From: Chloroflexota bacterium
GTDB taxonomy: Bacteria; Chloroflexota; Anaerolineae; Aggregatilineales; Phototrophicaceae
DNA: 64,000 bases
Assembly: GCA_016223085.1 (NCBI GenBank)
Contig: JACRPS010000011.1
Coordinates: 62,001-126,000, forward strand
Direction: 5' to 3'
Position numbers and translations under genes: made by a program. The notes beneath the pieces are model-generated. The model was given only the letters and a program-made list of their open reading frames with translations. It had not been told where the DNA came from and made no database searches. How positions within the stretch are numbered: the first letter of the stretch is position 1; each line of letters opens with the position of its first letter. This document shows, piece by piece, positions 48,320 to 57,626 of the stretch.

Positions 48320-49317
48320 AATTCAGCCTGCGCCTGAACAATGACCTAGGGGTGGTTGACTATGTAAAACTGGCGAAGCTGGCCGAGGCGGTCGGTTTTG
48401 ACCAGTTCTGGGTCAGCAACGATCTGTTTCTCCGCAGCGCGCCGGTGATTTTAACGGCGGTGGCGCTGGCGACGGATCGCATTGAGATCGGGACGTGCAT
48501 TCTCAACCCGTACACGATCAACCCGGCGGAAATCGCCATGATCGCCGCCACGCTGGACGATGTATCCGGCGGTCGCTTCAATCTGGGACTGTCGTCCGGC
48601 GCGGCGGATTTTCTCGCCTGGGTCGGCATCCCCGCCGACAAACCGCGCACCGCCGTTGTTGAAAGCGTCGCAGCGATCAACCGGCTGCTGTGCGGCGAAC
48701 GCGCGTTCACTGATGGCGCATTCCTTCACTGGACAGATGAAACCTACCTGCGCTTTAAGCCGCAGCGGCGCGTTCCGATCTACATCGGCGCGATGAGTCC
48801 CAACATGCTGCGCGAAATTGGTCGCGTCGCTGACGGCGGCCTGCCGCTGCTGTTTCCACCGGAGCATTACCGCAACGTCGCGCCGCTGATTGCCGAGGGC
48901 GCCGCCCGCGCCGGGCGCAGCCTGGACGAGGTGGATGTGGCCGCCTGCATCTGGTGTTCGATTGACGATGATGGAACTGCGGCTGAGGACGCGCTGAAAG
49001 AAAAAGTTGCCTACTACGGCCATGCCCTGAGCGCGCTGATTCTGGAACAGTTGGGGCTAACACACATCGATTTCGAGGCCATCCAACAGGCGGTCATGGT
49101 CGAAAACGACGTGGCGAAAGCCAAATCGCTGGTGACGCCGGCCATGCTGCGTATCGGCATTGCTGGCACGACTCACGACCTGATCGCCCGGCTGGAAAGT
49201 CTGGTCGAATTGGGGGTGAAGCACATCAGCCTTGGCCCGCCGTTGGGGCCAGACCCCGCCGCCGCCGTTGCCGCCATCGGGCGCGACGTTATCCCTTATT
49301 TTCGGAACACCGCATGA
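48316..49317 (+). CDS. LLM class (F420-type) oxidoreductase 1
   Basis: A 333-aa TIM-barrel flavin/F420 enzyme of the luciferase-like family. KLAEAVGFDQFWVSND near the start, ATDRIEIGTCILNPY, and DDVSGGRFNLGLSSG are typical of F420-dependent members such as methylene-H4MPT reductase-like proteins. The start is ATG 48316 overlapping ridA; a longer frame upstream would run inside ridA. Substrate unknown. It shares an operon with RidA, a TIGR04076 protein and a second LLM enzyme. Confidence 0.88.
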   Translation: MKFSLRLNNDLGVVDYVKLAKLAEAVGFDQFWVSNDLFLRSAPVILTAVALATDRIEIGTCILNPYTINPAEIAMIAATLDDVSGGRFNLGLSSGAADFLAWVGIPADKPRTAVVESVAAINRLLCGERAFTDGAFLHWTDETYLRFKPQRRVPIYIGAMSPNMLREIGRVADGGLPLLFPPEHYRNVAPLIAEGAARAGRSLDEVDVAACIWCSIDDDGTAAEDALKEKVAYYGHALSALILEQLGLTHIDFEAIQQAVMVENDVAKAKSLVTPAMLRIGIAGTTHDLIARLESLVELGVKHISLGPPLGPDPAAAVAAIGRDVIPYFRNTA

Positions 49318-49631
49318 GCCGCGACTTTGAGCTTTACGATCTGCGTGTGACGGTCGAACGCATCGAAGGGCGCTCGGTCTGCGGTCTGAACGTGGGCGAC
49401 TATTTTGACCTGACCGAGAGCAGCCGCGTGCGCATCCCCGCCGGCAAACACTTCTGCATCTACGCGCTGGCGGCGGTCCTGCCGCTGCTGGCCGCCAAAC
49501 AGCGCCAGCTCACAGCGAATGACTGGCTTGAATCGGACTCACTGGTCGCCTGTCCTGACCCGGACGAACGCCTGATTATGCGTATCACACGCCTTGACCG
49601 GCGCACGCTGAACGCCGACGAGTTAACCTGA
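49314..49631 (+). CDS. TIGR04076 family protein
   Basis: A 105-aa protein matching the TIGR04076 pattern: VERIEGRSVCGLNVGDYFDL, a middle HFCIYALAAVLPLLAAKQ segment, a single Trp after it, and CPDPDERLIMRITRL at the end. Function of the family is not known; it often sits near redox enzymes. Both ends overlap neighbours (ATGA with the LLM gene before, TGATG with the one after), showing tight translational coupling. Confidence 0.8.
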   Translation: MSRDFELYDLRVTVERIEGRSVCGLNVGDYFDLTESSRVRIPAGKHFCIYALAAVLPLLAAKQRQLTANDWLESDSLVACPDPDERLIMRITRLDRRTLNADELT

Positions 49632-50632
49632 TGCCGCGCGAAGTCAGCATCGCCTTCCAGACCGACAAATCCGCCACGCAGTACATCGCCCTGGCGAAGC
49701 TGGTGAACCAGTATGCCTTCGATGCCGTAACGGTCTACTGCGACCTGCCCTACCACACCCCCTACGCGCCACTGATGCTGATGGCCCCTCACCTTGACCG
49801 CGCCCGCGTCGGCGTGGCGGCCAACGCGCCGTCCCGCATCCATCCAGTGGACATCGCCGCGCAGACCGCGCTGTTGGCCGACGTAGCGCGCGGCGGCGTC
49901 TACGTTGGGCTGGCGCGCGGCGCGTGGCTGGGCGATCATGGTATCCACGAACTGACTCCTCCCGCGCAGGTCATCCGTGAGGCGGTGGACGTAATCCGCT
50001 ACCTGCTGGAAGGGCGCACCGGCGGTTACACCGGCCAGGTCTACTCGCTGGCCCCGCAAGTGCACGCGCCGTACCCGCTGCCAGCCGGTCGCGTCCCTGT
50101 ACTGATCGGCACCTGGGGGGGGCAGTTGGCAGGTGTTGCCGGGGAAATCGCCGATGAGGTGAAGGTGGGCGGCTCGGCTAATCCCGACTTCGTACCACTG
50201 ATGCAGTCCTACATTGCCGCCGGCGAAAGCCGCGCCGGTCGCTCGATGGGAACGGTGCGCGTGGTAATGGGCGCGGTCTGCGTGGCTGACGACGACCGCG
50301 AACGCGCCCGACACGCTGCGAAACGCTCGGTGGCGCAGTACCTGCCGGTCGTCGCGCCACTGGACCCCACCATCACGCTCGAACCGGAACTGGTCGCGCG
50401 CCTCAATGCTGCCTTCAACGCCGGTGATCTTGATGCCGCCGCCCACCTGATTTCCGACGATCTGCTTAACCGCTTTGCCTTCGCCGGCAATGCCGCCGAC
50501 CTGATTCAGCAGGCGGAACGGCTGTTTGCAGCCGGTGCGGGCCGGGTCGAATTTGGCACGCCGCACGGTCTATCATCGGAACACGGTATCCGTATTCTAG
50601 GTGAACAGGTGCTGCCCGCCTTAAAACGTTAA
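49631..50632 (+). CDS. LLM class (F420-type) oxidoreductase 2
   Basis: A 333-aa luciferase-like protein, distant from the first copy. It keeps KLVNQYAFDAVTVYCDLPYHTPY, RVGVAANAPSRIHPVDIA, ADVARGGVYVGLARGAW and the late GNAADLIQQAERLFAAG helix. The likely cofactor is F420 or FMN. Last gene of the RidA operon; two LLM enzymes in one operon suggest two successive oxidation or reduction steps on one compound. Its ATG overlaps the TIGR04076 stop. Confidence 0.87.
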   Translation: MPREVSIAFQTDKSATQYIALAKLVNQYAFDAVTVYCDLPYHTPYAPLMLMAPHLDRARVGVAANAPSRIHPVDIAAQTALLADVARGGVYVGLARGAWLGDHGIHELTPPAQVIREAVDVIRYLLEGRTGGYTGQVYSLAPQVHAPYPLPAGRVPVLIGTWGGQLAGVAGEIADEVKVGGSANPDFVPLMQSYIAAGESRAGRSMGTVRVVMGAVCVADDDRERARHAAKRSVAQYLPVVAPLDPTITLEPELVARLNAAFNAGDLDAAAHLISDDLLNRFAFAGNAADLIQQAERLFAAGAGRVEFGTPHGLSSEHGIRILGEQVLPALKR

Positions 50633-50833
50633 GCCATGTGACCCGCAACGCCGTTGTTCTCCCGTAAACCTTTACAAACCGGGTGTCCCTGTCACTTTGC
50701 TAACCGCCGCTGCCCATCCCATCAACGTTGTTATAATCCCGTAACAAAATACAAATATTACTTTCAATTAAAGTCGTCTCGCATTAGGATGAGAAAGATT
50801 AATTACAGTGTGAATGAAGGGACGAGGTTTACT

Positions 50834-53530
50834 GTGAAACACATTCGCCTGTATATCATCGTGCCGGCGTTACTGATCGCGCTGGCATTGCTGCGGCTGT
50901 CCGTCGGTTCTGCCGCCTCGCTGGACCAGACCGGTACTGTCTGGTCGCCGTACCTGGAATGGAACCTGCCGAACCCCACCTACACCGGCAACCCGTTTGA
51001 TCTGGCCGCCACCGTCACATTTGTTCACGGCGACAGCGGGGAAATCCGCCGCACCGGCATGTTCTACGCCGGGGATAACACCTGGAAGTTCCGCTTTACC
51101 GCTACGCGTACCGGCCTCTGGACGTTCACAACCCAGAGCGACGACCCCGACCTGAACGGCCACACCGGTACAGTGGTGGTTAACCCCAATCCTGACCCGA
51201 ATATCACCGGCTTTTTAACGTCGGTTGGCAACAAATTCGCCCTGCAAACTGGCCCTGATGGACAGTTGCGCGGCTTTCTGCTGAATATCTACCAGAACCA
51301 GATTGACCCCAACGGCGCGCCGGGCAGCATTTTCCTGGAAGGCGTGCTGAGTTTCAAGGACCCGAACCGACTCAACACCTACTTGCAGGAGGCGCGCAGC
51401 CTCGGCTTCCGCACTGTCTTTTTTGCGCCGGTAGATGATCTGGTCTGGACGGATGGCACCAATCCGCGCCTGGACACCTTTGCCGCCCTCGACTTCATCA
51501 TTTCCGAGTCCCATCGGCAGGGCATGGGCGTGCATCTGTGGCTGTGGGGGGACGCTGAACGTGGCTGGACACCGCCGGGCAGCATCAACAGCGCGGCAGA
51601 CAAACGCCTGCAGCGGTACATCGCCGCGCGGCTGGGGCCGCTGCCGGGCTGGACGATGGGCTACGGCTTCGATCTGGGTGAATGGGTGACGGAGGCGCAG
51701 TTACAGGAATGGGCGAACACGCTGCACAGCAACATGGGCTGGGAGCACCTGCTGTCCGCGCGTGGGTTTCCGCTGCTGGAACAGGATATGCTGTCATATT
51801 CATCCAGCGGCACGGAGGCGGCTCGCGGCAAACTGTATACCTCCCCGAATGGCCCGGCCAGTTTTGAGGAAGTGGCCGCTGATCTGGACAGCAGCACCGG
51901 GCAGCCCCACCTGTACGAAGAACGCTTCTTCTACCAGCGCAGCGCCGACGGCGGCCCAACGTGGACGATGGAGCGCACCCGGCAAAGCCTGTGGTGGTAC
52001 GCGATGGCGGGCGGTGTTGGTGCGATCTGGGGCTACCGCGGCGGCAACCGCTACCCCAACCCGGAGCAGATTCTCACCTTCAATCGCTTCTGGGAGAACC
52101 GCTTCCTGCTCGACCTGGAGCGCGTGAACAGCGGTAGCAGCACGCGCGTCCTCAGGGCCGACGACCGCTACGTATTCTATCAGGAAAATACCAACGCTAT
52201 CCCGTTGGACCTGTCGGCGCTAACCGGCAGACAGCCGGCAGTCGCTGTTGACACGAAAAAAGCCTATGCCGAAATTGACCTCGGTGTGTTACAGCCTGGC
52301 AGCCAGACGTGGACGGCGCCGTATGTCTCCGACTGGGCAATTGCCGTTGGCTGGTTCGACGCGGGTGAGGCCCAGCCACCTACGTCCACCGAAGCGCCAA
52401 CGACCACCCCAACCGGAACGCCCTCACCGACGGAAACAGCAACACCAACGCCCACCGAGACTCCAACGCTGCCTTTGCCAACCGAAACTGCCATACTAAC
52501 CCAAACCGAGCTGCCGACCACCACGCCGGGTGGCGGTTCCAGCATTCCAACGACAACACCGCCTGCCGGCGCCGCCACGCTGCGGCTGATGCCGCAGCCA
52601 CCTGCCGCGCGCACTGGCGAGACGGTGCTGGTTGCGCTGGAACTGGCAAACGTGACCGATCTCTACGGTCTGGAAGTGCGCTGTCAGATCAACCCTCAGG
52701 TACTAAATGGCATGACAGTCAGCGGCGGTGAGGGTTTCAGCAGCGCCAACAGCTTTATCGTGGACAAGGGGTTTAACCCGGCGGACGGCTCGTGGACGGT
52801 GGCTGCCAGCCGTACCCGCCCGAATCCAGCCATCACCGCCGGCGCCATCCCAGCATTCTATTTGAACTACACCGTTGTGGGCGCAGGCACAACGGACATT
52901 ACCTGCAGCGCCACAGCGGTGAACAGCAGCGGCCAGTCAATTCCGCTAACGGTTGCCAACAGCCGCTTTGAGGCCACTGCGCCGGAAGCTACCGCGCCCC
53001 CAACCGCCACTCATGAACCGCCTACCCCAACGGCCACACCAACCGAAACACCCTCGCTAACCCTGACGCCGACAGTCGAACCGGTTGCTGGCAGCATCAG
53101 CGGCGTTGCCGCTTACCAGAGCGCGCCGGATAATGCCGGTATCACGATCCAACTGCTGGACGCCCAGCAGACGCCACTGGTCAGCGTTGTGACCGAGGGC
53201 AGCGGCGCGTACCGGTTTACCGATGTGCTGCCCGGCACATACACCCTCATCATCAGTGGCCCGCTGCATCTGTCTGCCACGCGAACCCTCACCGTTGCTG
53301 CGGGCGGTCTGCCGGTAGACCTGGGCACGGCTGTCCTGCCCGGCGGCGACGTGGACGGCAATCAGGCGATTGATCTGCTGGACGCCAGCCTTGTGGGCGG
53401 GAATTATGATGTAAGTGTCCCACCCGCGCCGGCGAGCACAGACATCAACCGGGATGGGCGGGTTGACCTGCGCGATCTGGTGATCGTCGCTGGCAATATT
53501 GGCTTATCGGGGCCGGTCACCCTGCCGTGA
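50834..53530 (+). CDS. Exported glycosidase-like protein with cohesin and dockerin
   Basis: About 898 aa. Signal peptide (1-31), then a DUF5060-like beta domain (WSPYLEWNLPNPTYTGNPFDL...TGLWTFTTQSDD), a TIM-barrel-like region resembling glycoside hydrolases (QGMGVHLWLWGD, WTMGYGFDLGEWVT), a Thr/Pro-rich linker, a cohesin-like domain (TGETVLVALELANVTDLYGLEV), a second Thr/Pro linker, a carboxypeptidase-regulatory-like domain (SGVAAYQSAPDNAGITIQLL) and a type I dockerin at the end: DVDGNQAIDLLD and DINRDGRVDLRDL are two Ca-binding repeats. GTG 50834 is chosen for its GAGG site and the signal peptide; ATG 50789 is possible. Confidence 0.87.
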   Translation: MKHIRLYIIVPALLIALALLRLSVGSAASLDQTGTVWSPYLEWNLPNPTYTGNPFDLAATVTFVHGDSGEIRRTGMFYAGDNTWKFRFTATRTGLWTFTTQSDDPDLNGHTGTVVVNPNPDPNITGFLTSVGNKFALQTGPDGQLRGFLLNIYQNQIDPNGAPGSIFLEGVLSFKDPNRLNTYLQEARSLGFRTVFFAPVDDLVWTDGTNPRLDTFAALDFIISESHRQGMGVHLWLWGDAERGWTPPGSINSAADKRLQRYIAARLGPLPGWTMGYGFDLGEWVTEAQLQEWANTLHSNMGWEHLLSARGFPLLEQDMLSYSSSGTEAARGKLYTSPNGPASFEEVAADLDSSTGQPHLYEERFFYQRSADGGPTWTMERTRQSLWWYAMAGGVGAIWGYRGGNRYPNPEQILTFNRFWENRFLLDLERVNSGSSTRVLRADDRYVFYQENTNAIPLDLSALTGRQPAVAVDTKKAYAEIDLGVLQPGSQTWTAPYVSDWAIAVGWFDAGEAQPPTSTEAPTTTPTGTPSPTETATPTPTETPTLPLPTETAILTQTELPTTTPGGGSSIPTTTPPAGAATLRLMPQPPAARTGETVLVALELANVTDLYGLEVRCQINPQVLNGMTVSGGEGFSSANSFIVDKGFNPADGSWTVAASRTRPNPAITAGAIPAFYLNYTVVGAGTTDITCSATAVNSSGQSIPLTVANSRFEATAPEATAPPTATHEPPTPTATPTETPSLTLTPTVEPVAGSISGVAAYQSAPDNAGITIQLLDAQQTPLVSVVTEGSGAYRFTDVLPGTYTLIISGPLHLSATRTLTVAAGGLPVDLGTAVLPGGDVDGNQAIDLLDASLVGGNYDVSVPPAPASTDINRDGRVDLRDLVIVAGNIGLSGPVTLP
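52378..52562 (+). repeat. Thr/Pro-rich linker coding repeat
   Basis: Low-complexity stretch of ACN/CCN codons encoding PTxTPTxT units that separate the catalytic part from the cohesin-like domain; a second, shorter run lies at 52980-53075. Confidence 0.8.
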
Positions 53531-54294
53531 AAACACTCAAGGAGTCCGGGTACATGCCTTACCGGCTGGGTCTTTCACTCATCATGATGGTTGTTTCCCT
53601 GCTGGCGCTTGGCGCAGCGCTGATGCAGGCTGACCAGCCGACCGTGTGGCTGTCCACGCAGCAGTCCGGCACCCGGCTGGTCGTGGATGTCTCAGTATCA
53701 GGCGCCAGACAGGCCTACGGCTGGAGCTTCCGGCTGGCGTATGATACGGCGGTAGCGGAAGTCGTGGGCGATAATCCGGTGGAAGTTGGCAGTTTCACGC
53801 ACCAGCAGCCCAACTTCGTTTTGAAGAACACCGTCGAGGCGAGTGTGATTGACTTCGCGCTCACGCTCACCCAGCCGGCGACACCTGTAGACGGGGACGG
53901 CATCCTCGGCACGGTTACATTTGAGGTACAGCCTCGCCAGAACGCCGGCGTGCGGCTGCTGGATGCCAGGCTGGTAACACCCCGGTTTGTGGAGGTTGAC
54001 GGTCAGCAGATCGCGGAAGCAATGGAGGAAGTGCCGGTCACGCTCATCGGCAGCGATGGCAGCACTGTCGCTACTGTGCCGTCCACCGAGGAGGTACAGC
54101 GCCCGGTCAGGCGCGGGCCAGTTTCGACGGAAGTTAGCGAGCTAAGCCTACCGGAAACGGTTGTGCTCCCCCCGCGACGGCAGGATATCGCGCTGGTGGT
54201 CGTCGCAATCACGCTGTTCCTGGCTGGGCTGGCACTGTTCACAGTGTCAGTCAGCGCCTATGTCAGCCTGCGGCTGCGGCTGGCGGCGGATTAG
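53527..54294 (+). CDS. Membrane-anchored cohesin-domain protein
   Basis: A 255-aa protein. Signal anchor or peptide (about 10-34), then a cohesin-like domain (about 38-175: RLVVDVSVSGARQAYGWSFRLAYDTAVAEVVG, VDGDGILGTVTFEVQ), a linker, and a C-terminal transmembrane helix (about 217-245) with Arg residues after it, so the cohesin should face outward from the membrane. The ATG overlaps the stop of the cohesin-dockerin protein by 4 bases. It may be the surface receptor for that protein or another dockerin protein. Confidence 0.83.
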   Translation: MKTLKESGYMPYRLGLSLIMMVVSLLALGAALMQADQPTVWLSTQQSGTRLVVDVSVSGARQAYGWSFRLAYDTAVAEVVGDNPVEVGSFTHQQPNFVLKNTVEASVIDFALTLTQPATPVDGDGILGTVTFEVQPRQNAGVRLLDARLVTPRFVEVDGQQIAEAMEEVPVTLIGSDGSTVATVPSTEEVQRPVRRGPVSTEVSELSLPETVVLPPRRQDIALVVVAITLFLAGLALFTVSVSAYVSLRLRLAAD

Positions 54295-54317
54295 CGCCAA
54301 GTATCGTTGCGTCAGGC

Positions 54318-54344
54318 GTAGGGACACGGCAATGCCGTGTCCCT
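54318..54344. repeat. Palindromic repeat, GGGACACGGC core
   Basis: Arms GTAGGG/CCC with core ACACGGC/GCCGTGT, followed by TTTT, between convergent genes; this copy could act as a true terminator for the cohesin operon. Confidence 0.75.
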
Positions 54345-54364
54345 TTTAAGTATATCTATTCCAC

Positions 54365-55387
54365 CTACTGCCAGCGATCCGGGACGCTTTCCAGCCGTTC
54401 GCGGATGACGTAGGTCGGCCTGCCGCGCGGCTCGTGGTAGACCCGCATCACCAGTTCTGCCAACAGCCCGGTGCAAATCATCTGGATGCCGAGGATGACC
54501 AGCACCACCGCCAACAGCAGCAGCGGGCGGTCGCCAATCCCTTCACCAAGCACCAGTTTGACGTACACCAGATACAGGCCAAGGATGCCGCCTACGGTGG
54601 CGATGGCAACACCGATGCCACCGAAAATGTGCAGCGGCTTCGTAGCAAACCGCAGCAGAAAGCTGACGGTAATCAGGTCGAGGATCACGCGGAAGGTGCG
54701 CCAGATACCGTATTTACTTTTGCCAAAACGCCGCGCGCGGTCATTTACCGGCACTTCGGTTACGGTCACGCCCATCCAACTGGCGACCGCCGGGATAAAG
54801 CGGTGCAGTTCGCCGTACAGGCGCACGTTTTTGACCACGTCGCGCTGGTACGCCTTGAGCGTGCAGCCGTAATCGTGCAGCGCCACATGAGTGGTGCTGG
54901 AGATCAGGCGGTTTGCCAGTATCGAGGGCAGCCGGCGGCTGAAAAACGGCTCTTTACGCTCCACACGCCAGCCGCTGACAATATCGTACCCTTCCTCGAT
55001 TTTCTCCAGCAGCCGGGGAATATCACGCGGGTCGTTCTGCAGGTCGGCGTCCATTGTCACTACAATCCGCCCCTGGGCAGCGTCAAACCCGGCGGACAGG
55101 CCAGCGGTCTGCCCGAAGTTGTGCCGGAAGCGAATAATGCGCCAGCGCGGGTCTCGCTGGTGAACGGCGCGCAGTTGGGCGAAACTGCCATCGCGGCTGC
55201 CATCGTCCACCACGATCACCTCGTAACTGTAACCGGTATCCGTGAGCGCGTTGGTAATCTCCTGGTATAACGCCGGGATACTCTCCTCCTCGTTATACAG
55301 GGGGATGACAATGGACAGGTCAGGATCGCTGGCGTCAAAAATAAACGAGTGGGTTTGATCGTTGAAATCAAGAACCTTGTGTTCCAC
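54365..55387 (-). CDS. Family 2 glycosyltransferase, dolichol-phosphate-mannose/undecaprenyl type
   Basis: A 340-aa membrane-bound transferase. The GT-A domain has LSIVIPLYNEEESIPALY, VVDDGSRDGS, DADLQNDP (metal and nucleotide sugar binding) and the FGKSKYG segment; two helices at the C-terminus (about 238-262, 280-305) anchor it, as in ArnC and GtrB, which load sugars onto undecaprenyl phosphate. GTG start with GGGAG upstream. It faces the glycan cluster and is separated from it by a 350-base gap. Confidence 0.92.
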   Translation of the reverse strand: MEHKVLDFNDQTHSFIFDASDPDLSIVIPLYNEEESIPALYQEITNALTDTGYSYEVIVVDDGSRDGSFAQLRAVHQRDPRWRIIRFRHNFGQTAGLSAGFDAAQGRIVVTMDADLQNDPRDIPRLLEKIEEGYDIVSGWRVERKEPFFSRRLPSILANRLISSTTHVALHDYGCTLKAYQRDVVKNVRLYGELHRFIPAVASWMGVTVTEVPVNDRARRFGKSKYGIWRTFRVILDLITVSFLLRFATKPLHIFGGIGVAIATVGGILGLYLVYVKLVLGEGIGDRPLLLLAVVLVILGIQMICTGLLAELVMRVYHEPRGRPTYVIRERLESVPDRWQ

Positions 55388-55738
55388 CGGGGTACTCCCT
55401 TATCACCATCACCCTGCTTACATTACAACGGCATCCACGCAACGGGTTTTCCCGGTATCCCGTTTACAATTTTAATCTTTTAGGCGATTGGGCTTGCATC
55501 GAACTCAATTACCAATCCTTACAAAACACCTAAATATAAGCAAACTCAGCTAGAGATTTTGGTTTCGAATGTTAGAATCCCATCAAACTTTTGTATACGC
55601 CGTATCGCAAAATCCATGAACACAAACCCAAGACCAACCTAACAGGTGAAATAACGACATATTGATTGTAAGGTGAAGGCAAGCCGCAATTTTTATACTT
55701 GCGCCAGTGTAGAACGGGAGTTTGCGCAGGTAAATGTA
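55388..55738. other. Divergent promoter region before surface glycan genes
   Basis: 351 bases, with 55440-55670 markedly AT-rich. It must hold promoters for the glycosyltransferase on the left and the methyltransferase operon on the right. No convincing gene or RNA. Confidence 0.5.
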
Positions 55739-56464
55739 ATGGTGGCATTTCCCGAAACAGCCGACATTGAAACGGCTTCCGACGACTATGCGCGGCGCTT
55801 CGCCGGCAGCGTCGGGAAGTGGTTTCTCGACGTGCAAACAGCGGCCACGCTGCGGCTGCTGGCGCCCTACTCCGGCGCGCGCGTACTGGACGTAGGTGGC
55901 GGGCACGGCCAGATCGCCGGGGCGCTGGTGGAACAGGGCTTTGACGTGACCGTATTGGGCAGCGACGAGGTCTGCAAAGCCCGTATCCAGAAGCTGCTGG
56001 ACGAACGGCGCGCCGCGTTTCAGATCGGCAACGTACTCGACCTGCCCTACCCCGACCGCCACGTTGATGTGGTCATCAGCTACAGGCTGCTGCCACATGT
56101 TGCCCAATGGCAGCGTTTTTTGGCCGAGTTATGCCGCGTGGCGCGACAGGCAGTAATCGTAGACTATCCCGAAGTGCGCAGCGTTAACGCCGTCGCGCCG
56201 CTGTTGTTCGGTTTGAAGAAGCAGTTGGAAGGCAACACCCGCACCTATATCAGCTTCAGGCAGGCCGATTTACTGGCGGAATTTCAGCGAAACGGGTTTG
56301 TCTACAGCGACCAGTATAAAGAGTTTTTCTTCCCGATGGTGCTGCACCGTAAGCTGGGCGCCCCTCGTCTTTCCGCCGCGTTGGAAAGCGGCGCGCGGGC
56401 CCTGCAACTCACCCGTCTGCTGGGGTCGCCGGTCATCCTCAAAGTCGTGCGGGAAGGACAGTAA
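55739..56464 (+). CDS. Class I SAM-dependent methyltransferase
   Basis: A 241-aa methyltransferase. The SAM-binding motif VLDVGGGHGQIAGALVEQG, motif II VLGSDEV and DLPYPDRHVDVVISYRLLPH are clear. ATG 55739 follows AGG by 8 bases; a GTG 66 bases upstream is not supported. It heads a run of glycan or glycolipid genes, so its target is probably a sugar or lipid head group. Three bases separate it from the next glycosyltransferase start region. Confidence 0.85.
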   Translation: MVAFPETADIETASDDYARRFAGSVGKWFLDVQTAATLRLLAPYSGARVLDVGGGHGQIAGALVEQGFDVTVLGSDEVCKARIQKLLDERRAAFQIGNVLDLPYPDRHVDVVISYRLLPHVAQWQRFLAELCRVARQAVIVDYPEVRSVNAVAPLLFGLKKQLEGNTRTYISFRQADLLAEFQRNGFVYSDQYKEFFFPMVLHRKLGAPRLSAALESGARALQLTRLLGSPVILKVVREGQ

Positions 56465-56468
56465 CCCC

Positions 56469-57623
56469 ATGCGAATTCTGTTTTTGGCGCCGATGCCGGT
56501 GTATCAGGAACGCGGCTCTCCGATTGCCGTCAAAATGGCGCTGGAAGTGCTGTCCCGGCGTGGCTGCGCGGTGGACGCGCTGGTCTTCCACGAAGGTGAG
56601 GATTTTACGCTGCCGGGATTAACTCTGTACCGGATTCCGGCGCTGCCCGGCATAAAGAACGTTCGCCCCGGTTTTTCGTTCAAAAAACTGGTTTGTGACG
56701 TAGTTATGTTCCTTATGGCGCTGGGGTTTGCCCTGCGGCGGCGCTACGATCTGGTCTACGCGGTCGAGGAAGCGGCGTTTATGGCGCTGGCCTTCAGGGC
56801 GCTGTTCCGCCGGCCCTACGTGTACGACATGGACTCGTCGCTGGCGCAGCAGATGGTGGAAAAGTACCGCGCGCTCCGCTTCCTCGCCCCGGCGCTGAAC
56901 GCTGCCGAAGGGCTGGCGGTTCGCCACGCCGAAGCGGTGGTGCCGGTGTGCGACGCACTGGCGGAGGTGAGCGCCAAGTACCACCCCCGTAAAGTTACAG
57001 TCCTGCACGACGTGCCGCAGGTGCACAACCAGCCGCCGACAACCTCGGAAAACCTGCGCGATACACTGGGAATCACCGGCCTGCTGGTGATGTACGTTGG
57101 CAACCTCGAACGGTACCAGGGGATTGACCTGCTGCTGGACAGTTTTGCGCGGGCGCGGCTGGATAACGCCCATCTGGTTATCATCGGCGGCGCGCCGGAG
57201 CATATCCGGCACTATCAGCACCGCGCGGCCCAGCTTGGCATCGCGTCCCGCGTTCACCTCATCGGTTCGCGTCCTGTTGCCGCGTTGCCCGCGTATCTGG
57301 CGCAGGCCGACATTCTGGTGTCGCCACGCATCAAGGGCGTGAACACGCCGATGAAGATTTATTCGTATCTTGCCAGTGGCAGGCCGGTGGTGGCAACCGA
57401 CCTCAAAACGCATACGCAGGTGCTTAACCCGGATGTGGCACTGCTGGCACAACCTACGCCGCAAGCCTTTGCCGAAGGACTGGCGCGGCTGGCACATGAT
57501 GCCGCGCTGCGCCAACGCCTCGGTGAAAACGGCCAGCGGCTGATCGCGGAAAAACACAATTACACAGCTTTTGTGAAGACGTTTAACGCCCTGCTGGATG
57601 GACTGGCGCCACAGGCGGTATAA
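56469..57623 (+). CDS. Family 4 glycosyltransferase
   Basis: A 384-aa GT-B enzyme. N-terminal MRILFLAPMPVYQERGSP holds the acceptor-side loop; the C-terminal domain has VMYVGNLERYQGIDLLLDSF, VIIGG and the nucleotide-sugar site RIKGVNTPMKIYSYLASGRPVVATD. In place of the common EPFG motif, the K(I/L)YSYLASG segment with Lys-Gly-Val precedes it. ATG 56469 fits the family; an open frame further upstream is in the preceding gene. It is one of a series of tightly spaced genes. Confidence 0.9.
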   Translation: MRILFLAPMPVYQERGSPIAVKMALEVLSRRGCAVDALVFHEGEDFTLPGLTLYRIPALPGIKNVRPGFSFKKLVCDVVMFLMALGFALRRRYDLVYAVEEAAFMALAFRALFRRPYVYDMDSSLAQQMVEKYRALRFLAPALNAAEGLAVRHAEAVVPVCDALAEVSAKYHPRKVTVLHDVPQVHNQPPTTSENLRDTLGITGLLVMYVGNLERYQGIDLLLDSFARARLDNAHLVIIGGAPEHIRHYQHRAAQLGIASRVHLIGSRPVAALPAYLAQADILVSPRIKGVNTPMKIYSYLASGRPVVATDLKTHTQVLNPDVALLAQPTPQAFAEGLARLAHDAALRQRLGENGQRLIAEKHNYTAFVKTFNALLDGLAPQAV

Positions 57624-57626
57624 GCG

